Program-made: the position numbers and the translations under genes
The notes under the pieces: generated by a model
Seen by the model: the letters and a program-made list of their open reading frames with translations, nothing else
What the model was told of the DNA's origin: nothing
Databases searched by the model: none
Shown: in pieces, positions 42,635 through 52,647 of the stretch
Layout: every line of letters starts with the position of its first letter
How positions within the stretch are numbered: the first letter of the stretch is position 1
Origin: JANNMJ01 sp031425525
GTDB lineage: Bacteria > Bacteroidota > Bacteroidia > Cytophagales > Hymenobacteraceae
NCBI GenBank assembly: GCA_031425525.1
Contig: JANPJM010000029.1
Span: 1-64,000, forward strand
DNA: 64,000 nt
Direction of reading: 5' to 3'

Positions 42635-43773
42635 ATGAAAAAATCGCTGTTCCCTGCTTTGCCTTTCGCTCGTGCCGCCAAGCAACTGGTGGGCTTTTCG
42701 CGCCGCGAAATGCGGGGTTTTGGGGTGCTGCTGGCGGGCTTGGGTCTGTTGGTTGCGTTGCCGGCGCTTGTCAGCCAGTGGCTGCTGGCGCCGGCAGAGC
42801 CCCAAGCCGCCGCCACTGAAAATGTGCGCTCGCTCGATCAGATAGCCGCCAATCTGGAGCAGGCCGAGCAGACGCAGCGCCGGGCGCGGTATGCCAATAG
42901 TAATTCATCGCGCTGGGGTGGGGCATCGGGCGGGTCTGAGCGGTCGGGCAGCCGCTCGTGGGCGGGCGGGGCGGGGCGGGGCGCAACCACCGCTACGGCG
43001 TGGCGCAACGGCCCGAAGCGCCCGTCGCGCTTCTCAAAAATCTGACATCTTTCGACCCCAACGCCCTTTCAGCCATCGATTGGCAGCGCCGGGGCGTCCC
43101 CGCCGATGTTGCCCGCCGCTTGGTGAGCTACGGCCGCAAAGCCGGTGGTTTCCGCTACCGTGAGCAAATCGCGCGCATCAACGGCCTCGACGAAGCCCTC
43201 GCCGCCCGCCTGACGCCCCTGATGCAACTGCCCACCCGCGACGAGCTATACCAGCGGCCCGGCGGTTCGGCGGCCCGCCCGGCTTACGCCGCTACCCCAA
43301 GCGATCAAGCGCCGGGGGGCGCGCCCCAAACGGTAGCCTCGTCCGGTTTCACCCGCAAACCGCGCGTCATCCAACGCTTCGACCTCAACACCGCCGATAC
43401 CTTGACACTGATGCAATTGCGCGGCATCGGCCAGCGCCGCGCCGCCCGCATCATCGAGCTACGCGAAAAGCTCGGCGGCTTTGTGTCGGCTGCCCAACTG
43501 GCCGATGTATGGGGCTTGGAACCGGCGCTGATCGACAGCTTGGCTAAATACGGCCACATCGCGGCCGATTTCCACCCGCGCCCGCTGGCGCTCAACTCTG
43601 CCTCGCTCGATGAGCTGAAACAGCACCCGTACGTGGGGCCGCGCCTGGCGCGCGTCATCACCGCCTTTCGCGATCAGCACGGCCCTTTCGCCAAGCCCGA
43701 AGACCTGCGGCAAATTCGAATTCTGGAAGAAGCCACCTACCAAAAACTGCAACCTTACCTAGCCATGCGCTAA
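42635..43773 (+). pseudogene. Helix-hairpin-helix (ComEA-like) protein, frameshifted
   Basis: Two overlapping frames make one protein of about 379 residues. Frame 1 (42635-43045) gives an N-terminal part with a membrane segment (FGVLLAGLGLLVALPALVSQ) after SRREMRGFG. Frame 3 (from about 42958 to 43773) gives tandem helix-hairpin-helix motifs: LTSFDPNALSAIDWQRRGVP, RFDLNTADTLTLMQLRGIGQ, KLGGFVSAAQLADVWGL and LNSASLDELKQHPYVGPRLA. The switch falls in a GGGCGGGGCGGGG run (about 42960-42984); total length is one base short of a multiple of three. Bacteroidota encode the whole as one membrane-anchored DNA-binding HHH protein. Sequencing error, slippage or true inactivation cannot be separated here. 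Confidence 0.75.
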
Positions 43774-44165
43774 GTCGTACGCCAACCCGCTGCCTCTTCG
43801 GCGGGCCTGCTCAACCTTTTTTCTGACCTCCGAAGCTACGGAAACGACGGCCTGTTTACTACATCTACTGAAAGCAACTCTGTCAACCTAAAGCACTTCT
43901 TACCAACTCCCTGAAAACCCCACCCCGACCTATTTTACTGCTGCTGCTTTGATGCCTTGATGTAACTGATTCTAACGCACTGTTACATACCGCCCTTACC
44001 TGCTTACTTCACGTTGCCCTATGAATGCGCAAACGCCCCGTGGTCTTGATCGGCCACGGGGCGTTTGCGTTGGGGCGTCCTACCGCTGTGATGCGCGAAG
44101 CCGAAGAGATTATTTCGCTCCTCGTAATGACAAAACGGGAAGCGCTACGCTGTCGCCTAACCGCG
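43774..44165. other. Intergenic region with hairpin and repeat fragment
   Basis: No gene is supported. 43780-44020 is of lower GC and has no clear structure. A strong hairpin, CGCAAACGCCCCGTGG (44028-44043) with CCACGGGGCGTTTGCG (44054-44069), can terminate the upstream gene, though without a T-run. 44096-44133 is a degenerate end of the TGTCATTGCGAGGAGG family (CTCCTCGTAATGACA). Confidence 0.6.
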
Positions 44166-45434
44166 CTAATACACCCCTACGTCGCCGGAGGGGTTGTTGG
44201 CGAACGTATTACCGGAGGCCGTCACTACCGCCGCGCTGCCTTCTTTGACGTAGCCCCAACCCAGGCTGTTGCTGAAGGTGCAGTTCTGAATGGTGGCCCG
44301 GCAGGCAGCAGAATTGGAGCCTATGCCGACGTTGGCCTTAAAGGTGGCGTCGGGGGTATAGGTACCATATAGCTCCTCGGAGCCCGCGTCGGAGATGTCG
44401 CAGTATATCAGCTTGTTGGTGGCAATATTGGTCGTGAGTGCAATGCCGACCCACGCGCCCGCCGCACGCTGCACCCCCCGGAAGACGATATGTTGCGCCG
44501 CCGTACCGGTGGCGTTGATGGAGCCCGTCCGCTCGAAAAGGAAGCCGGAGGTGCTGAGCTGGCCGCCAGTGTTGAATTCCATTATCACCCCCGGCTGAAT
44601 GGTCAGCACCGATTTGAGGTAGATGCGCCCCGCCACCCGGTACGGCACATTGAGCTTGGCGAGGGTCATGGGGCGCGCAATCTCGACGCCAAAATACTGA
44701 TTGGTGTCGTACTCGTCGATAAACGGCTGGCCGTTACCGGTCAGGTAATCGGAGGCGGCATCGAGCTTGTCGAGGCTCTCGAAAGAAATGCCTACCGCCG
44801 CACCGGCGTTGTTGGTAATGGTGTTGTTGCCAAACTGCGCCAGATTGGCCTTCTGGCTGATATACACGCCATAACCGTCTGATTCAGAAATGGTGCAGCG
44901 CGTGATGCTGCCGCGCCCGTCGGTTTCGCGTGTAATCTGGACGGCGCCTTTCTGGCCGGTCTGGGCGGAAGCTGCGCCGCCCGCGTGCAGTACGGTAGCG
45001 TATGCGAGCTGGTTGGAAGGGTTGTTGGAGCCGAAATAAACGCCTTTCCAGGAGCCGCGCACCGGCTCTTTGCCCACCAGCTTGATGGGCGCCGCCGCAG
45101 TGCCGACAATCTTCAACCCGGCATTGTCGTCGGTGAACAGGCCACTGGTGGTGCCTTCAAACCGGATGGTCACGCCGGGCTCGATGGTCAGGATGGCGTT
45201 GCCCGTAACTACTACCTCGCAAGTCACGATGTAATCGGCGGCATCGCCGGGTACGATGTCGCGCCACGTGGTATTGGCCGTGATGGCGGCGCACGGTACC
45301 GTTACGGTGGCGCTTGTGGTGGGGGTAGTGGGGTTGGTAGTAGGCGTAGGGTCGTTGTCCTTGTCTTTTTTACAAGCCACGGCACTCAGCAATAATATGC
45401 CAGCCAGAAGCGAGCGGGAGTGAGAAGCGTACAT
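44166..45434 (-). CDS. Lipoprotein with right-handed parallel beta-helix
   Basis: This 422-residue protein starts at 45434 (MYASHSRSLLAGILLLSAVA) with lipobox VAC followed by KKDKD and a Thr/Pro linker, a common surface-lipoprotein layout in Bacteroidota. The mature part shows repeated short strands typical of a parallel beta-helix (NAILTIEPGVTIRFEGTTSG, LTIQPGVIMEFNTGGQLSTS, GSITRCTISESDGYGVYISQ, ATIQNCTFSNSLGWG). Two copies of the TIEPGVTI/TIQPGVIM unit indicate internal duplication. No catalytic residues are evident; it may bind or cleave polysaccharide, or be an adhesin. Confidence 0.75.
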   Translation of the reverse strand: MYASHSRSLLAGILLLSAVACKKDKDNDPTPTTNPTTPTTSATVTVPCAAITANTTWRDIVPGDAADYIVTCEVVVTGNAILTIEPGVTIRFEGTTSGLFTDDNAGLKIVGTAAAPIKLVGKEPVRGSWKGVYFGSNNPSNQLAYATVLHAGGAASAQTGQKGAVQITRETDGRGSITRCTISESDGYGVYISQKANLAQFGNNTITNNAGAAVGISFESLDKLDAASDYLTGNGQPFIDEYDTNQYFGVEIARPMTLAKLNVPYRVAGRIYLKSVLTIQPGVIMEFNTGGQLSTSGFLFERTGSINATGTAAQHIVFRGVQRAAGAWVGIALTTNIATNKLIYCDISDAGSEELYGTYTPDATFKANVGIGSNSAACRATIQNCTFSNSLGWGYVKEGSAAVVTASGNTFANNPSGDVGVY

Positions 45435-45912
45435 AATCGGGAACGAGGGGTGAGTGAGAAAATGCAAATTGAATACGACAAAGGTGGTGTGCTAATTAAG
45501 CGCTGTCCAAGTCAGGCATTTTTGGCGTTGTGAATGCAATCACTCATTTATGTGAGGTGCAAAACGGATAATCGGGCGGCGTTGGAATTATCCGAAGATG
45601 CAGTGGCAAATAATAGAATAAATGCTGGATTATGCCACCGCCGTTACCACCCAAAAATGTGATGTCGTTAGTCGTAAAAAAAACGGGGATACTTGCTGAA
45701 TACCAGCGGTCTGCTACGACTCGCCAACTTTTTACTGCTTATCGGCACAGTGCGCTCCAGAAAAGCGATGCACCGACATTACCCCAACCTTCCCGCAATC
45801 TTCGGCGTTTTCTGCGATTGCCGGGCGCAGCTTACGGGACGAATCACTGGTCTTTGCGGACTCGTGTAGGTCGGTGGGAAGCACTAGTCTGATTGATTTA
45901 ACGCTGTTTTTA
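45435..45912. other. Upstream region of the RND efflux operon
   Basis: These 478 bases are of lower GC and separate the beta-helix and efflux genes, which are divergent. CGGATAAT (45565-45572) and ATTATCCG (45587-45594) form an inverted repeat with 14 bases between arms, a candidate operator. An open frame at 45632-45892 has no protein-like character and I do not call it. Confidence 0.45.
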
Positions 45913-47025
45913 ATGAATATTCACCTTGCCGACACCGGCAGATTCTGGGGCCGGCACGTGGTGCGTCTGGCTTGTGTAACTGTTCTTGGGGGGCTGACAA
46001 TCAGTGGGTGCCATTCCAAAGCCGACGACGGCAAAGCGGGCGCCGGCGGTGGCAAGGGCGGCCCGCCGCGCGGCCCGGCCATCGTTGATGTGCGGGTGGT
46101 GCGCCTCACGGCCGTGGCCGATACCGTGGAGGCCGCCGGCAGCATTCTCGCGCTCGATCAGGTAGAGCTGCACCCCGAAGCAACCGGTCGCCTCGTGGCG
46201 CTGACGGTGGCGGAGGGGCAGCGCGTGAAGGCCGGAACCGTGATTGCCCGCGTAAACGACGCCGATTTACGCGCCCAGTTCGCGCGCACCCAAGCCAACC
46301 TGAGCGTGGCCCAAAAAGCGGTGGCGCGGCTCGAAAAGCTACTGGCCGTGCAGGGCGTCAATCAGGCCGATTACGACGTAGCCGTTGGGCAGGTGCAAAG
46401 TCTGGAAGCCGATGCTACCTACACCCGCGCCCTGCTCGACCGTACCGTCGTGCGGGCGCCGTTCGCGGGCACGTTGGGCCTGCGACAGGTGAGCGAAGGT
46501 GCTTACGTGACGCCCGCAACCGTGATTGCCACGCTGCAACGCGCCGACCGCGTGAAGGTCGATTTCACCCTTCCTGAACCCTACGCCGACCGCGCGCCTG
46601 TCGGTTCGCTCGTGGTGGTGACGAGCGGTACCGGCGGCGAGCAACGCTTCACGGCCACCGTAACCGCCCGCGAACCCGAAGCCAACGCCACCACCCGCAA
46701 CCTGACCGTGCGCGCCGAGTTGCCGCCCGGTACACCGCTGGCCGCCGGCACCTTCGTGCGGGTGCGCCTGGGGGCAGGCGCGGGCGCCGCAGCCCGTACC
46801 GGTGTGTTGCTACCTACGAGCGCGCTTCTGCCCGGCGACCGCGCCGACCAGGTAATCACCGTCAAAAACGGCAAGGCCACGCCCGTGGAGGTGCAGACCG
46901 GCACGCGCACCGAAGACCGCATCACGATTCTGAGCGGTCTGGCGGCCGGCGATACCGTGGTGGTAAACGGTGTGCTGTTCGCGCAGCCCGGTAAGGCGGT
47001 GAAGGTGCGGAATATCAGTCGTTGA
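45913..47025 (+). CDS. RND efflux periplasmic adaptor (MFP) lipoprotein
   Basis: This 370-residue protein has a leader ending LTISGC, so it is lipid-anchored, then a Gly/Lys-rich linker (about 38-60). The membrane-fusion domains follow: barrel-sandwich half QVELHPEATGRLVALTVAEG, an alpha-hairpin (FARTQANLSVAQKAVARLEK to VQSLEADATYTRALLDRTVV), RAPFAGTLGLRQVSEGAYV, a beta-barrel (RVKVDFTLPEPYADRAP) and a membrane-proximal domain. It bridges the RND pump and the TolC-type channel encoded next. Substrate unknown. Confidence 0.92.
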   Translation: MNIHLADTGRFWGRHVVRLACVTVLGGLTISGCHSKADDGKAGAGGGKGGPPRGPAIVDVRVVRLTAVADTVEAAGSILALDQVELHPEATGRLVALTVAEGQRVKAGTVIARVNDADLRAQFARTQANLSVAQKAVARLEKLLAVQGVNQADYDVAVGQVQSLEADATYTRALLDRTVVRAPFAGTLGLRQVSEGAYVTPATVIATLQRADRVKVDFTLPEPYADRAPVGSLVVVTSGTGGEQRFTATVTAREPEANATTRNLTVRAELPPGTPLAAGTFVRVRLGAGAGAAARTGVLLPTSALLPGDRADQVITVKNGKATPVEVQTGTRTEDRITILSGLAAGDTVVVNGVLFAQPGKAVKVRNISR

Positions 47026-47190
47026 TGGATGACAGTTATCGGTTGATGGTGGAACCGCTCCGCACGAGCGAGCTGCCAAACGCCTGATACTGTAAATGCG
47101 CTCAGTTGATGGAGGAACAGCCTTAGCCTGAGGCTTCACCAACCCGCAACCAACTCCATCAACCAACAACCAACAACTAACAACCAGCCC
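47026..47190. repeat. Word-rich spacer (TTGATGG/CCATCAA) between MFP and RND genes
   Basis: GTTGATGG words on the left (47024-47110) face CCATCAACCAACAACCAACA ACTAACAACC on the right (47155-47185), giving imperfect hairpins. The centre contains GCCTTAGCCTGAGGC, a further hairpin. Such a structure inside an operon may alter RNA stability between the first and second genes. Confidence 0.5.
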
Positions 47191-50100
47191 TTGAACATCT
47201 CCGAGCTATCCTTAAAACGCCCCGTCTTCGCGACGGTCGTTAATCTTTTGCTGCTGCTGTTTGGCGGGGTAGGGTTTTACGCGCTCTCCCTGCGCGATTA
47301 CCCGGCTATCGACCCGCCGATCGTTACGGTGCAAACGAATTATACCGGTGCTAATGCCGACGTAATCGAATCGCAGATTACCGAGCCGCTCGAGAAGCAA
47401 ATCAACGGTATTCCGGGAATTCGCACGATTACCAGCTCGTCGGCGCTGGGGTCGAGTAATATTTCTGTTGAGTTTAATCTCGATGTCAATCTGGAAGATG
47501 CGGCATCCGATGTGCGCGACAAAGTAGGCCAGGCCACGCGCAACCTGCCGCAGGACATCGACGCGCCGCCCGTGGTAAGTAAGGCCGATGCCAACTCCGA
47601 CCAGATTATTATTCTGGCCGTGCAGAGCCGCACGCGCAACCTCCTCGACCTGAGCGATTACGCCGAAAACGTGCTGCAACAGCAGCTCCAGACTATCAAT
47701 GGCGTGTCGGGCATCAATATTCTCGGCCAAAAGCGCTACGCGATGCGGCTGAAGCTCGATCCGGCGAAGCTCGATGCGTATGGTGTTACTTTTCAGGACG
47801 TAGCCACCGCGCTGGCGCAGGAAAACGTGGAGCTGCCGGCCGGCAAGATTGCCGGTACCAGTACCGAACTCACCATTCGCACCATCGCGCGGTTCACTAC
47901 CGAGCAGCAGTTCCGCGACCTGATTTTGCGCCAGGATGCCGGTGGCACCGTGCGCCTCGCCGATGTGGGTACTGCCACCCTCGGCCCCGAAACTTACGAA
48001 CAGCAATGGAAGCTCAACGGCGCGTACGCCGTAGGGCTGGGGGTAATTCCGCAGCCGGGCGCCAATTACGTCGAAATAGCCGACGAATTTTACAAGCGCC
48101 TCGACCAGATTCAAAAGGAAAACAAAGGCGATGTGCAGCTTCGGGTAATCGTTGATAACACGCGGCTGGTGCGGCAGTCGTTGTACGAAGTGGTGGAAAC
48201 GCTGCTGATTTCGTTTAGCCTCGTGGTACTCGTCATTTTTGCGTTTTTCCGGTCGTGGACCATTGCCCTGCGGCCACTCATCGACATCCCGATCTCGTTG
48301 ATTGCCACGTTTTTCGTGATGTATCTGGCGGGCTTCTCGCTCAACATTCTCACGCTGCTCGGTATCGTGCTGGCGACGGGACTTGTGGTCGATGATGGTA
48401 TTGTGGTGACGGAAAATATCTTCCGAAAACTCGAAGGCGGGATGCCGATTCGGGAAGCCGCGCGCGAAGGCTCGAAGGAAATTTTCTTCGCCGTGATTGC
48501 CACTTCGCTCACGCTGGCGGTGGTATTTCTGCCGGTGGTTTTTCTGGAAGGATTTACCGGGCGCTTATTCCGCGAATTTGGTGTAGTGGTAGCGGGCGCC
48601 GTGCTGATTTCGGCGCTCGTTTCGCTCACGATTACGCCCGTCCTCAACGTGGTACTGCACCGAGAAGGCACCGGCCACGGCTGGCTGTACACGAAGACCG
48701 AGCCGTTTTTTGAGCGAATGGAATCGGGCTACGCGCGTTCGGTGGGCGGTTTTCTGCGGGTGCGGTGGCTGGCCTGGGTGGTGGTCACGGTGTGCGGCGG
48801 CCTGATCTGGCTCATCGGCCGTAGCCTGCCCTCCGAGCTGGCTCCGCTCGAAGACCGCTCCAGCCTACGCATGACGCTGGCGGCGCCGCAAGGGTCGAGC
48901 TTTGCGTTTACCGCGAACGTAGCCGAAAACCTCGCGACCTGGCTCACCGATTCGATTCCGGAAGCTGATTTCACGTTTAGTCTGGTGCCGGGGTTTGGTG
49001 GCTCCAACGGGCTCAACTCAGGTTTCGTACGGCTGGGAATGCGCACCCCCGACGAACGCGAGCGCTCGCAGGCCGAAGTCGCGCAGTACGTCACGAAACG
49101 GCTGCCCGGCTTCAACGATGCTCGCGTGTTCGTGGTGCAGGAACAGACGATTTCGGTGGGGCTGGCGGGGCGTTCGGGGCTGCCGGTGCAGTTCGTGCTG
49201 CAAAACCTCGACCTCGATAAAATCCGGTTGGCGCTACCCAAATTTCTCGCCGCCGCCCGGCAAGACCCCACGTTTGCGTCGGTCGATGCGAACCTGAAAT
49301 TCGATACTCCCGAGCTGCGGCTGACCTTCGACCGCTTCAAAATCCGCGATCTCGCCCTCACCACGGCGGAGGTAGCGGCCACCGTGCAGGGTGCGTTTGG
49401 CGGGCGCCGACTGGCGTATTTCCTGCGCGGCGGGCGGCAATATCAGGTCATCGGCCTCGTCGACCGCGCCGACCGCTCGGCGCCCGCCGATATCGGGCGA
49501 CTGTACGTCCGCAACTCGCGCGGCGAGGCCATCCCGCTCTCGGCGGTGGTGCGCGTGGAAGAGTCGGCGAGTCCGGCGACGCTCTACCATTTCAATCGCC
49601 TGAAATCGGCGACCGTCTCGGCCCAACTCGCCGAAGGCCGCACCATTGGCGACGGCGTGCGCGCAATGCAAGCCATCGCCACCCAGCAGCTCGACCCCAC
49701 GTTCACGAGCGCGCTCAGCGGCCCCTCGCGCGATTTCGCCGAATCATCGTCGAATACGGCCTTTGCGTTTGGTCTGGCGCTGCTGTTGATTTACTTGCTC
49801 CTGGCGGCCCAATTCGAGAGTTTCCGCGACCCGTTCATTATTCTGCTCACGGTGCCGCTGGCGCTGGCAGGCGCGCTGCTGAGCTTGTGGGCATTCGGGC
49901 AGACGCTCAATATTTTTTCGCAAATCGGGATGATTATGCTCATCGGGCTCGTCACGAAAAACGGGATTTTGATCGTCGAGTTTGCCAACCAGCTCCGCGC
50001 CCAAGGTCTGCCGCTGCGCGAGGCCATTCAGCAAGCTTCCCAGCAGCGGTTGCGGCCTATCCTGATGACATCACTCGCCACGGCCCTCGGCGCCCTGCCG

Positions 50101-50304
50101 ATTGCGCTAAGCTTGGGCGCCGCCGCCACCAGTCGCGTACCGTTGGGCATCGTCATCGTCGGCGGCATTTTGTTCGCGCTGATTTTGACGCTTTACGTTA
50201 TTCCCGCTATCTACACGTACCTCTCCGGTGAACATAAAACCGAGGAAAGCACACCTGATACTAGCACAAATGGTACAGACATGCCCCAGGCTTCCCAGAT
50301 TTAA
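47191..50304 (+). CDS. RND efflux transporter permease (HAE-1 family)
   Basis: This 1037-residue inner-membrane proton-driven pump of the AcrB type begins at a TTG (47191): MNISELSLKRPVFATVVNLL is the standard N-terminus. TM4 carries the paired aspartates in TGLVVDDGIVVTENIF (about 400-401). VIATSLTLAVVFLPVVFLEG and the late GLVTKNGILIVEFANQLR are family landmarks. Two large periplasmic loops are present and length is normal. With the adaptor and TolC genes it forms a complete tripartite pump. Drug or other substrate cannot be predicted. Confidence 0.95.
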   Translation: MNISELSLKRPVFATVVNLLLLLFGGVGFYALSLRDYPAIDPPIVTVQTNYTGANADVIESQITEPLEKQINGIPGIRTITSSSALGSSNISVEFNLDVNLEDAASDVRDKVGQATRNLPQDIDAPPVVSKADANSDQIIILAVQSRTRNLLDLSDYAENVLQQQLQTINGVSGINILGQKRYAMRLKLDPAKLDAYGVTFQDVATALAQENVELPAGKIAGTSTELTIRTIARFTTEQQFRDLILRQDAGGTVRLADVGTATLGPETYEQQWKLNGAYAVGLGVIPQPGANYVEIADEFYKRLDQIQKENKGDVQLRVIVDNTRLVRQSLYEVVETLLISFSLVVLVIFAFFRSWTIALRPLIDIPISLIATFFVMYLAGFSLNILTLLGIVLATGLVVDDGIVVTENIFRKLEGGMPIREAAREGSKEIFFAVIATSLTLAVVFLPVVFLEGFTGRLFREFGVVVAGAVLISALVSLTITPVLNVVLHREGTGHGWLYTKTEPFFERMESGYARSVGGFLRVRWLAWVVVTVCGGLIWLIGRSLPSELAPLEDRSSLRMTLAAPQGSSFAFTANVAENLATWLTDSIPEADFTFSLVPGFGGSNGLNSGFVRLGMRTPDERERSQAEVAQYVTKRLPGFNDARVFVVQEQTISVGLAGRSGLPVQFVLQNLDLDKIRLALPKFLAAARQDPTFASVDANLKFDTPELRLTFDRFKIRDLALTTAEVAATVQGAFGGRRLAYFLRGGRQYQVIGLVDRADRSAPADIGRLYVRNSRGEAIPLSAVVRVEESASPATLYHFNRLKSATVSAQLAEGRTIGDGVRAMQAIATQQLDPTFTSALSGPSRDFAESSSNTAFAFGLALLLIYLLLAAQFESFRDPFIILLTVPLALAGALLSLWAFGQTLNIFSQIGMIMLIGLVTKNGILIVEFANQLRAQGLPLREAIQQASQQRLRPILMTSLATALGALPIALSLGAAATSRVPLGIVIVGGILFALILTLYVIPAIYTYLSGEHKTEESTPDTSTNGTDMPQASQI

Positions 50305-50358
50305 ATCGGTGCTAAATCGGCGCATAAATCCGCGAAATCTGTGAAAAAAAACGAAGCG

Positions 50359-51675
50359 ATGAGGTATTTTATTTTCCTTTTATTTCCGTTTACCACTCTC
50401 GCCCAAACGGCCGAGCCGCAGGTCGCTCCCCCACTCGGCCTACCGCTCACCGAAGCCTTGCGCCTGGGGTTGCAGAACAGCCTTGATGTGCAGGTCAGTC
50501 GGGCGCAAACCGAGATTCTGGCTGCGCAGGCCGGCGCCGGGTTCGCGGGCGGACTGCCGACTATCGGGTTCACGGCCGCCAACACCGAGCAGATTACCAA
50601 CCTAAAGCAGGAACTTGCCAACGGAACCGTCACGAACCGCACCGGCGTGACGGCCAACCAGACCGCTGCTGCGCTCACCGGTTCGCTCACGCTCTTCAAT
50701 GGCGGCCGTGTCACGGCCACCCGGCAGCGCCTCGATGAGTTGGCGGCCCAAGGTGAGTTGCAACTCAACGCCGCCATTCAGCAGGTGTTGGCCGATGTGC
50801 TGCTACGCTATTACGCCGTAGTGCGGCAGCAGCGGTATATTCGCACGCTGGAAGCATCGGTGGAAGTGTCGAAGCAAAAATTATCGCTGGTGCTGACGCG
50901 GCAATCAGTGGGGCTCGCCAACAACGCCGACCGGTTTCAAGCGGAACTCGATCTGCAAAGCCAGCAGCAAACCCAGCGCGATCAGCGCCTGGCCCTGCGT
51001 ACCGCCGCCGCCGAATTGCAACGCGCGCTCAACCAAGATGTTACCGACCCGCCGCCCGCCATCGAAGATACTATTCCGCTCGACCGCACCCTGCGCTGGC
51101 CCGACATTCAGGCTGCTCTGGCGCGCAACCCCGGCCTTTTGGCCGCCGAGCGCGCCCAACGCATCGCGGCCCTTACCGAGCGTGAAACGCGGGCGTTGCG
51201 CATTCCGGCGCTCACGCTCAACGGGGGCGCCAACCTCAACCGCAACCAGAGTACGGCGGGGTTTACGCTACTCAACCAAACGTATGGGCCGTTTATCGGG
51301 GTGGGTCTGAACGTGCCGATTTACAACGGCGGCACCTCACGGCGCCTGGAAAGGGTGGCCCGGCTGGGTACCCAAACCGCTGACCTGCAGCGTCAAGCCG
51401 TGGAGCGCGACAACAGTCTCGCCGCCTGGACGGCCTGGCTCGCCTATGAGCAAAACCTGCAACAGGTCGATTCGGCGGAGGTGGCGTTTGGTACGGCCCG
51501 CCAACTGCTCAAACTCAATCAACTCCGGCTCGATGCCGGGTTGGCGACGCTCGTTGATGTGCGTATCGCGCAGCAAACGTTCGAGGCGGCCGGGTATGCG
51601 CTTGCCACTTATCGGTACGCCGCCAAAGCCGCCGAAATCAATTTGCGCCAGCTAGCCGCGCTGCTGCAACCATAG
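50359..51675 (+). CDS. TolC-family outer-membrane efflux channel
   Basis: This 438-residue protein has a signal peptide (MRYFIFLLFPFTTLAQ). Two OEP repeats follow: LTEALRLGLQNSLDVQVSRA, with GSLTLFNGGRVTATRQRLDE, in the first half, and DIQAALARNPGLLAAERAQR, with GLNVPIYNGGTSRRLERVAR, in the second. Long helices form the periplasmic tunnel. Start at 50359; a GTG 18 bases earlier would add a charged prefix. It follows the pump by 54 bases and completes the efflux operon. Confidence 0.93.
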   Translation: MRYFIFLLFPFTTLAQTAEPQVAPPLGLPLTEALRLGLQNSLDVQVSRAQTEILAAQAGAGFAGGLPTIGFTAANTEQITNLKQELANGTVTNRTGVTANQTAAALTGSLTLFNGGRVTATRQRLDELAAQGELQLNAAIQQVLADVLLRYYAVVRQQRYIRTLEASVEVSKQKLSLVLTRQSVGLANNADRFQAELDLQSQQQTQRDQRLALRTAAAELQRALNQDVTDPPPAIEDTIPLDRTLRWPDIQAALARNPGLLAAERAQRIAALTERETRALRIPALTLNGGANLNRNQSTAGFTLLNQTYGPFIGVGLNVPIYNGGTSRRLERVARLGTQTADLQRQAVERDNSLAAWTAWLAYEQNLQQVDSAEVAFGTARQLLKLNQLRLDAGLATLVDVRIAQQTFEAAGYALATYRYAAKAAEINLRQLAALLQP

Positions 51676-51742
51676 GGAAGTTTTGAGTTTCAGGTTTTGA
51701 ATTTCGAGTAGGTCATTTATACTCGAAACTCAAAACTCAAAA
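51676..51742. repeat. Word-type hairpin (AGTTTTGAG) between convergent genes
   Basis: GAAGTTTTGAGTTTCAGGTT and TTGAATTTCGAGTA are mirrored by TACTCGAAACTCAAAACTC AAAACT (51718-51742). It separates the TolC stop from the stop of the OmdA-like gene and can serve both as terminator. Confidence 0.7.
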
Positions 51743-52270
51743 CTATACGCTCCGCTTCTTCCCCGCCGCCACCATCTCAGCGGCTTCCACTACGCGTTTG
51801 CGGCGGGTATCGTCCTTCTTGGCGGCCTCGACCCACCGCACGTATTCGCGTTGGTGCGAGTAGCTCAGGCGCTCGAATTTCTCCCGAGCGCCGGACGTAA
51901 TCAGCAGCGCATCGGCGAAATCTTCCGGTACTGACACCTGGCGCGGCGCCGTATCGCGCGCCAATTCTACGTGTACAGTGTGGCCCCACGTTTTGCCCAC
52001 CGCATTGCGCACTACGCGCGGTACCACGATGCCGGGCGTACCGTCGGTGAGCGTTGACAGGGCAGTTTGGAGCGGAAAACCATCTATTCGGACGCGCACT
52101 TTCAGCGGGCCGCGTGGGCCGGAAGTAGTATCTACGGTAGGCGGTACCAGAAAATATACGCCGCCATTCTCAGATTCCAGCTCCAGAACCGCGTCAAACG
52201 TGTGTTCCGGCACGAACTCGGGCTCTGGCGGAGATTCAGGTTTTTCGGGGGAAGCGGGGGCGTCGGCCAT
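51743..52270 (-). CDS. YdeI/OmpD-associated (DUF1905 + OmdA) family protein
   Basis: This 175-residue protein has an N-terminal DUF1905-like beta-barrel (EHTFDAVLELESENGGVYFL, VRVRIDGFPLQTALSTL) and a C-terminal OmdA domain (VPEDFADALLITSGAREKFE, RLSYSHQREYVRWVEAAKKD, RRVVEAAEM-type helix KRVVEAAEMVAAGKK). The family is widespread, cytoplasmic and functionally poorly defined. The first 15 residues are Pro/Glu-rich. Start at 52270 (MADAPAS); an upstream Met at 52282 is possible. Confidence 0.82.
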   Translation of the reverse strand: MADAPASPEKPESPPEPEFVPEHTFDAVLELESENGGVYFLVPPTVDTTSGPRGPLKVRVRIDGFPLQTALSTLTDGTPGIVVPRVVRNAVGKTWGHTVHVELARDTAPRQVSVPEDFADALLITSGAREKFERLSYSHQREYVRWVEAAKKDDTRRKRVVEAAEMVAAGKKRSV

Positions 52271-52363
52271 CGGGGGAAGCAAGAAGCGTAAGCGGCGCGG
52301 CGGGCAATGTGCCCGTGTGCTGTCTTACGACCTGCAAGAACGGCATTCGCGCGCGAAACCCCG

Positions 52364-52398
52364 AAAAAAAGCCCCGCGCCTGAGGTCGGGCGCGGGGC
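52364..52398 (-). terminator. Rho-independent terminator (minus strand)
   Basis: GCCCCGCGCC (52371-52380) pairs with GGCGCGGGGC (52389-52398). On the minus strand it is followed by seven T (52364-52370). It probably ends transcripts from the fasciclin gene, reading through the repeat at 52505. Confidence 0.7.
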
Positions 52399-52504
52399 GA
52401 TTTCGAGTAGGCAGAGCGTGATTTTGGCCGTTCAACCACGGATCGACAAATATGTTTGTTGTTGCTTGGCCGTCAAGTTTCCTGTCACTGACAGAACGCT
52501 TGAC

Positions 52505-52635
52505 CTGTCATTGCGAGCCCTTCGCTTTCTCAGGATAAACTCCGCGAAGCAATCCGGCGAGAGCTACACGGCACCATTCGCCGGATCGCTTTGTCGCGTT
52601 ACCCTCGCAATCGCAAAGCCTGCCCGAATTGACAG
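52505..52635. repeat. Palindromic element, TGTCATTGCGAG family, copy 4 (diverged)
   Basis: The left end CTGTCATTGCGAGCCCTTCG and right CTCGCAATCGCAAAGCC... GACAG keep the family termini with more changes. The inner CCGGCGAGAGC and ATTCGCCGGATCGC are also complementary. It lies between the fasciclin and OmdA-like genes. Confidence 0.75.
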
Positions 52636-52647
52636 ATAATGACCGAG

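Noticed and set aside
45632..45892. 86-codon open frame upstream of the efflux operon
   Set aside because: No domain or start context, unusual composition, and it overlaps the adaptor leader region.
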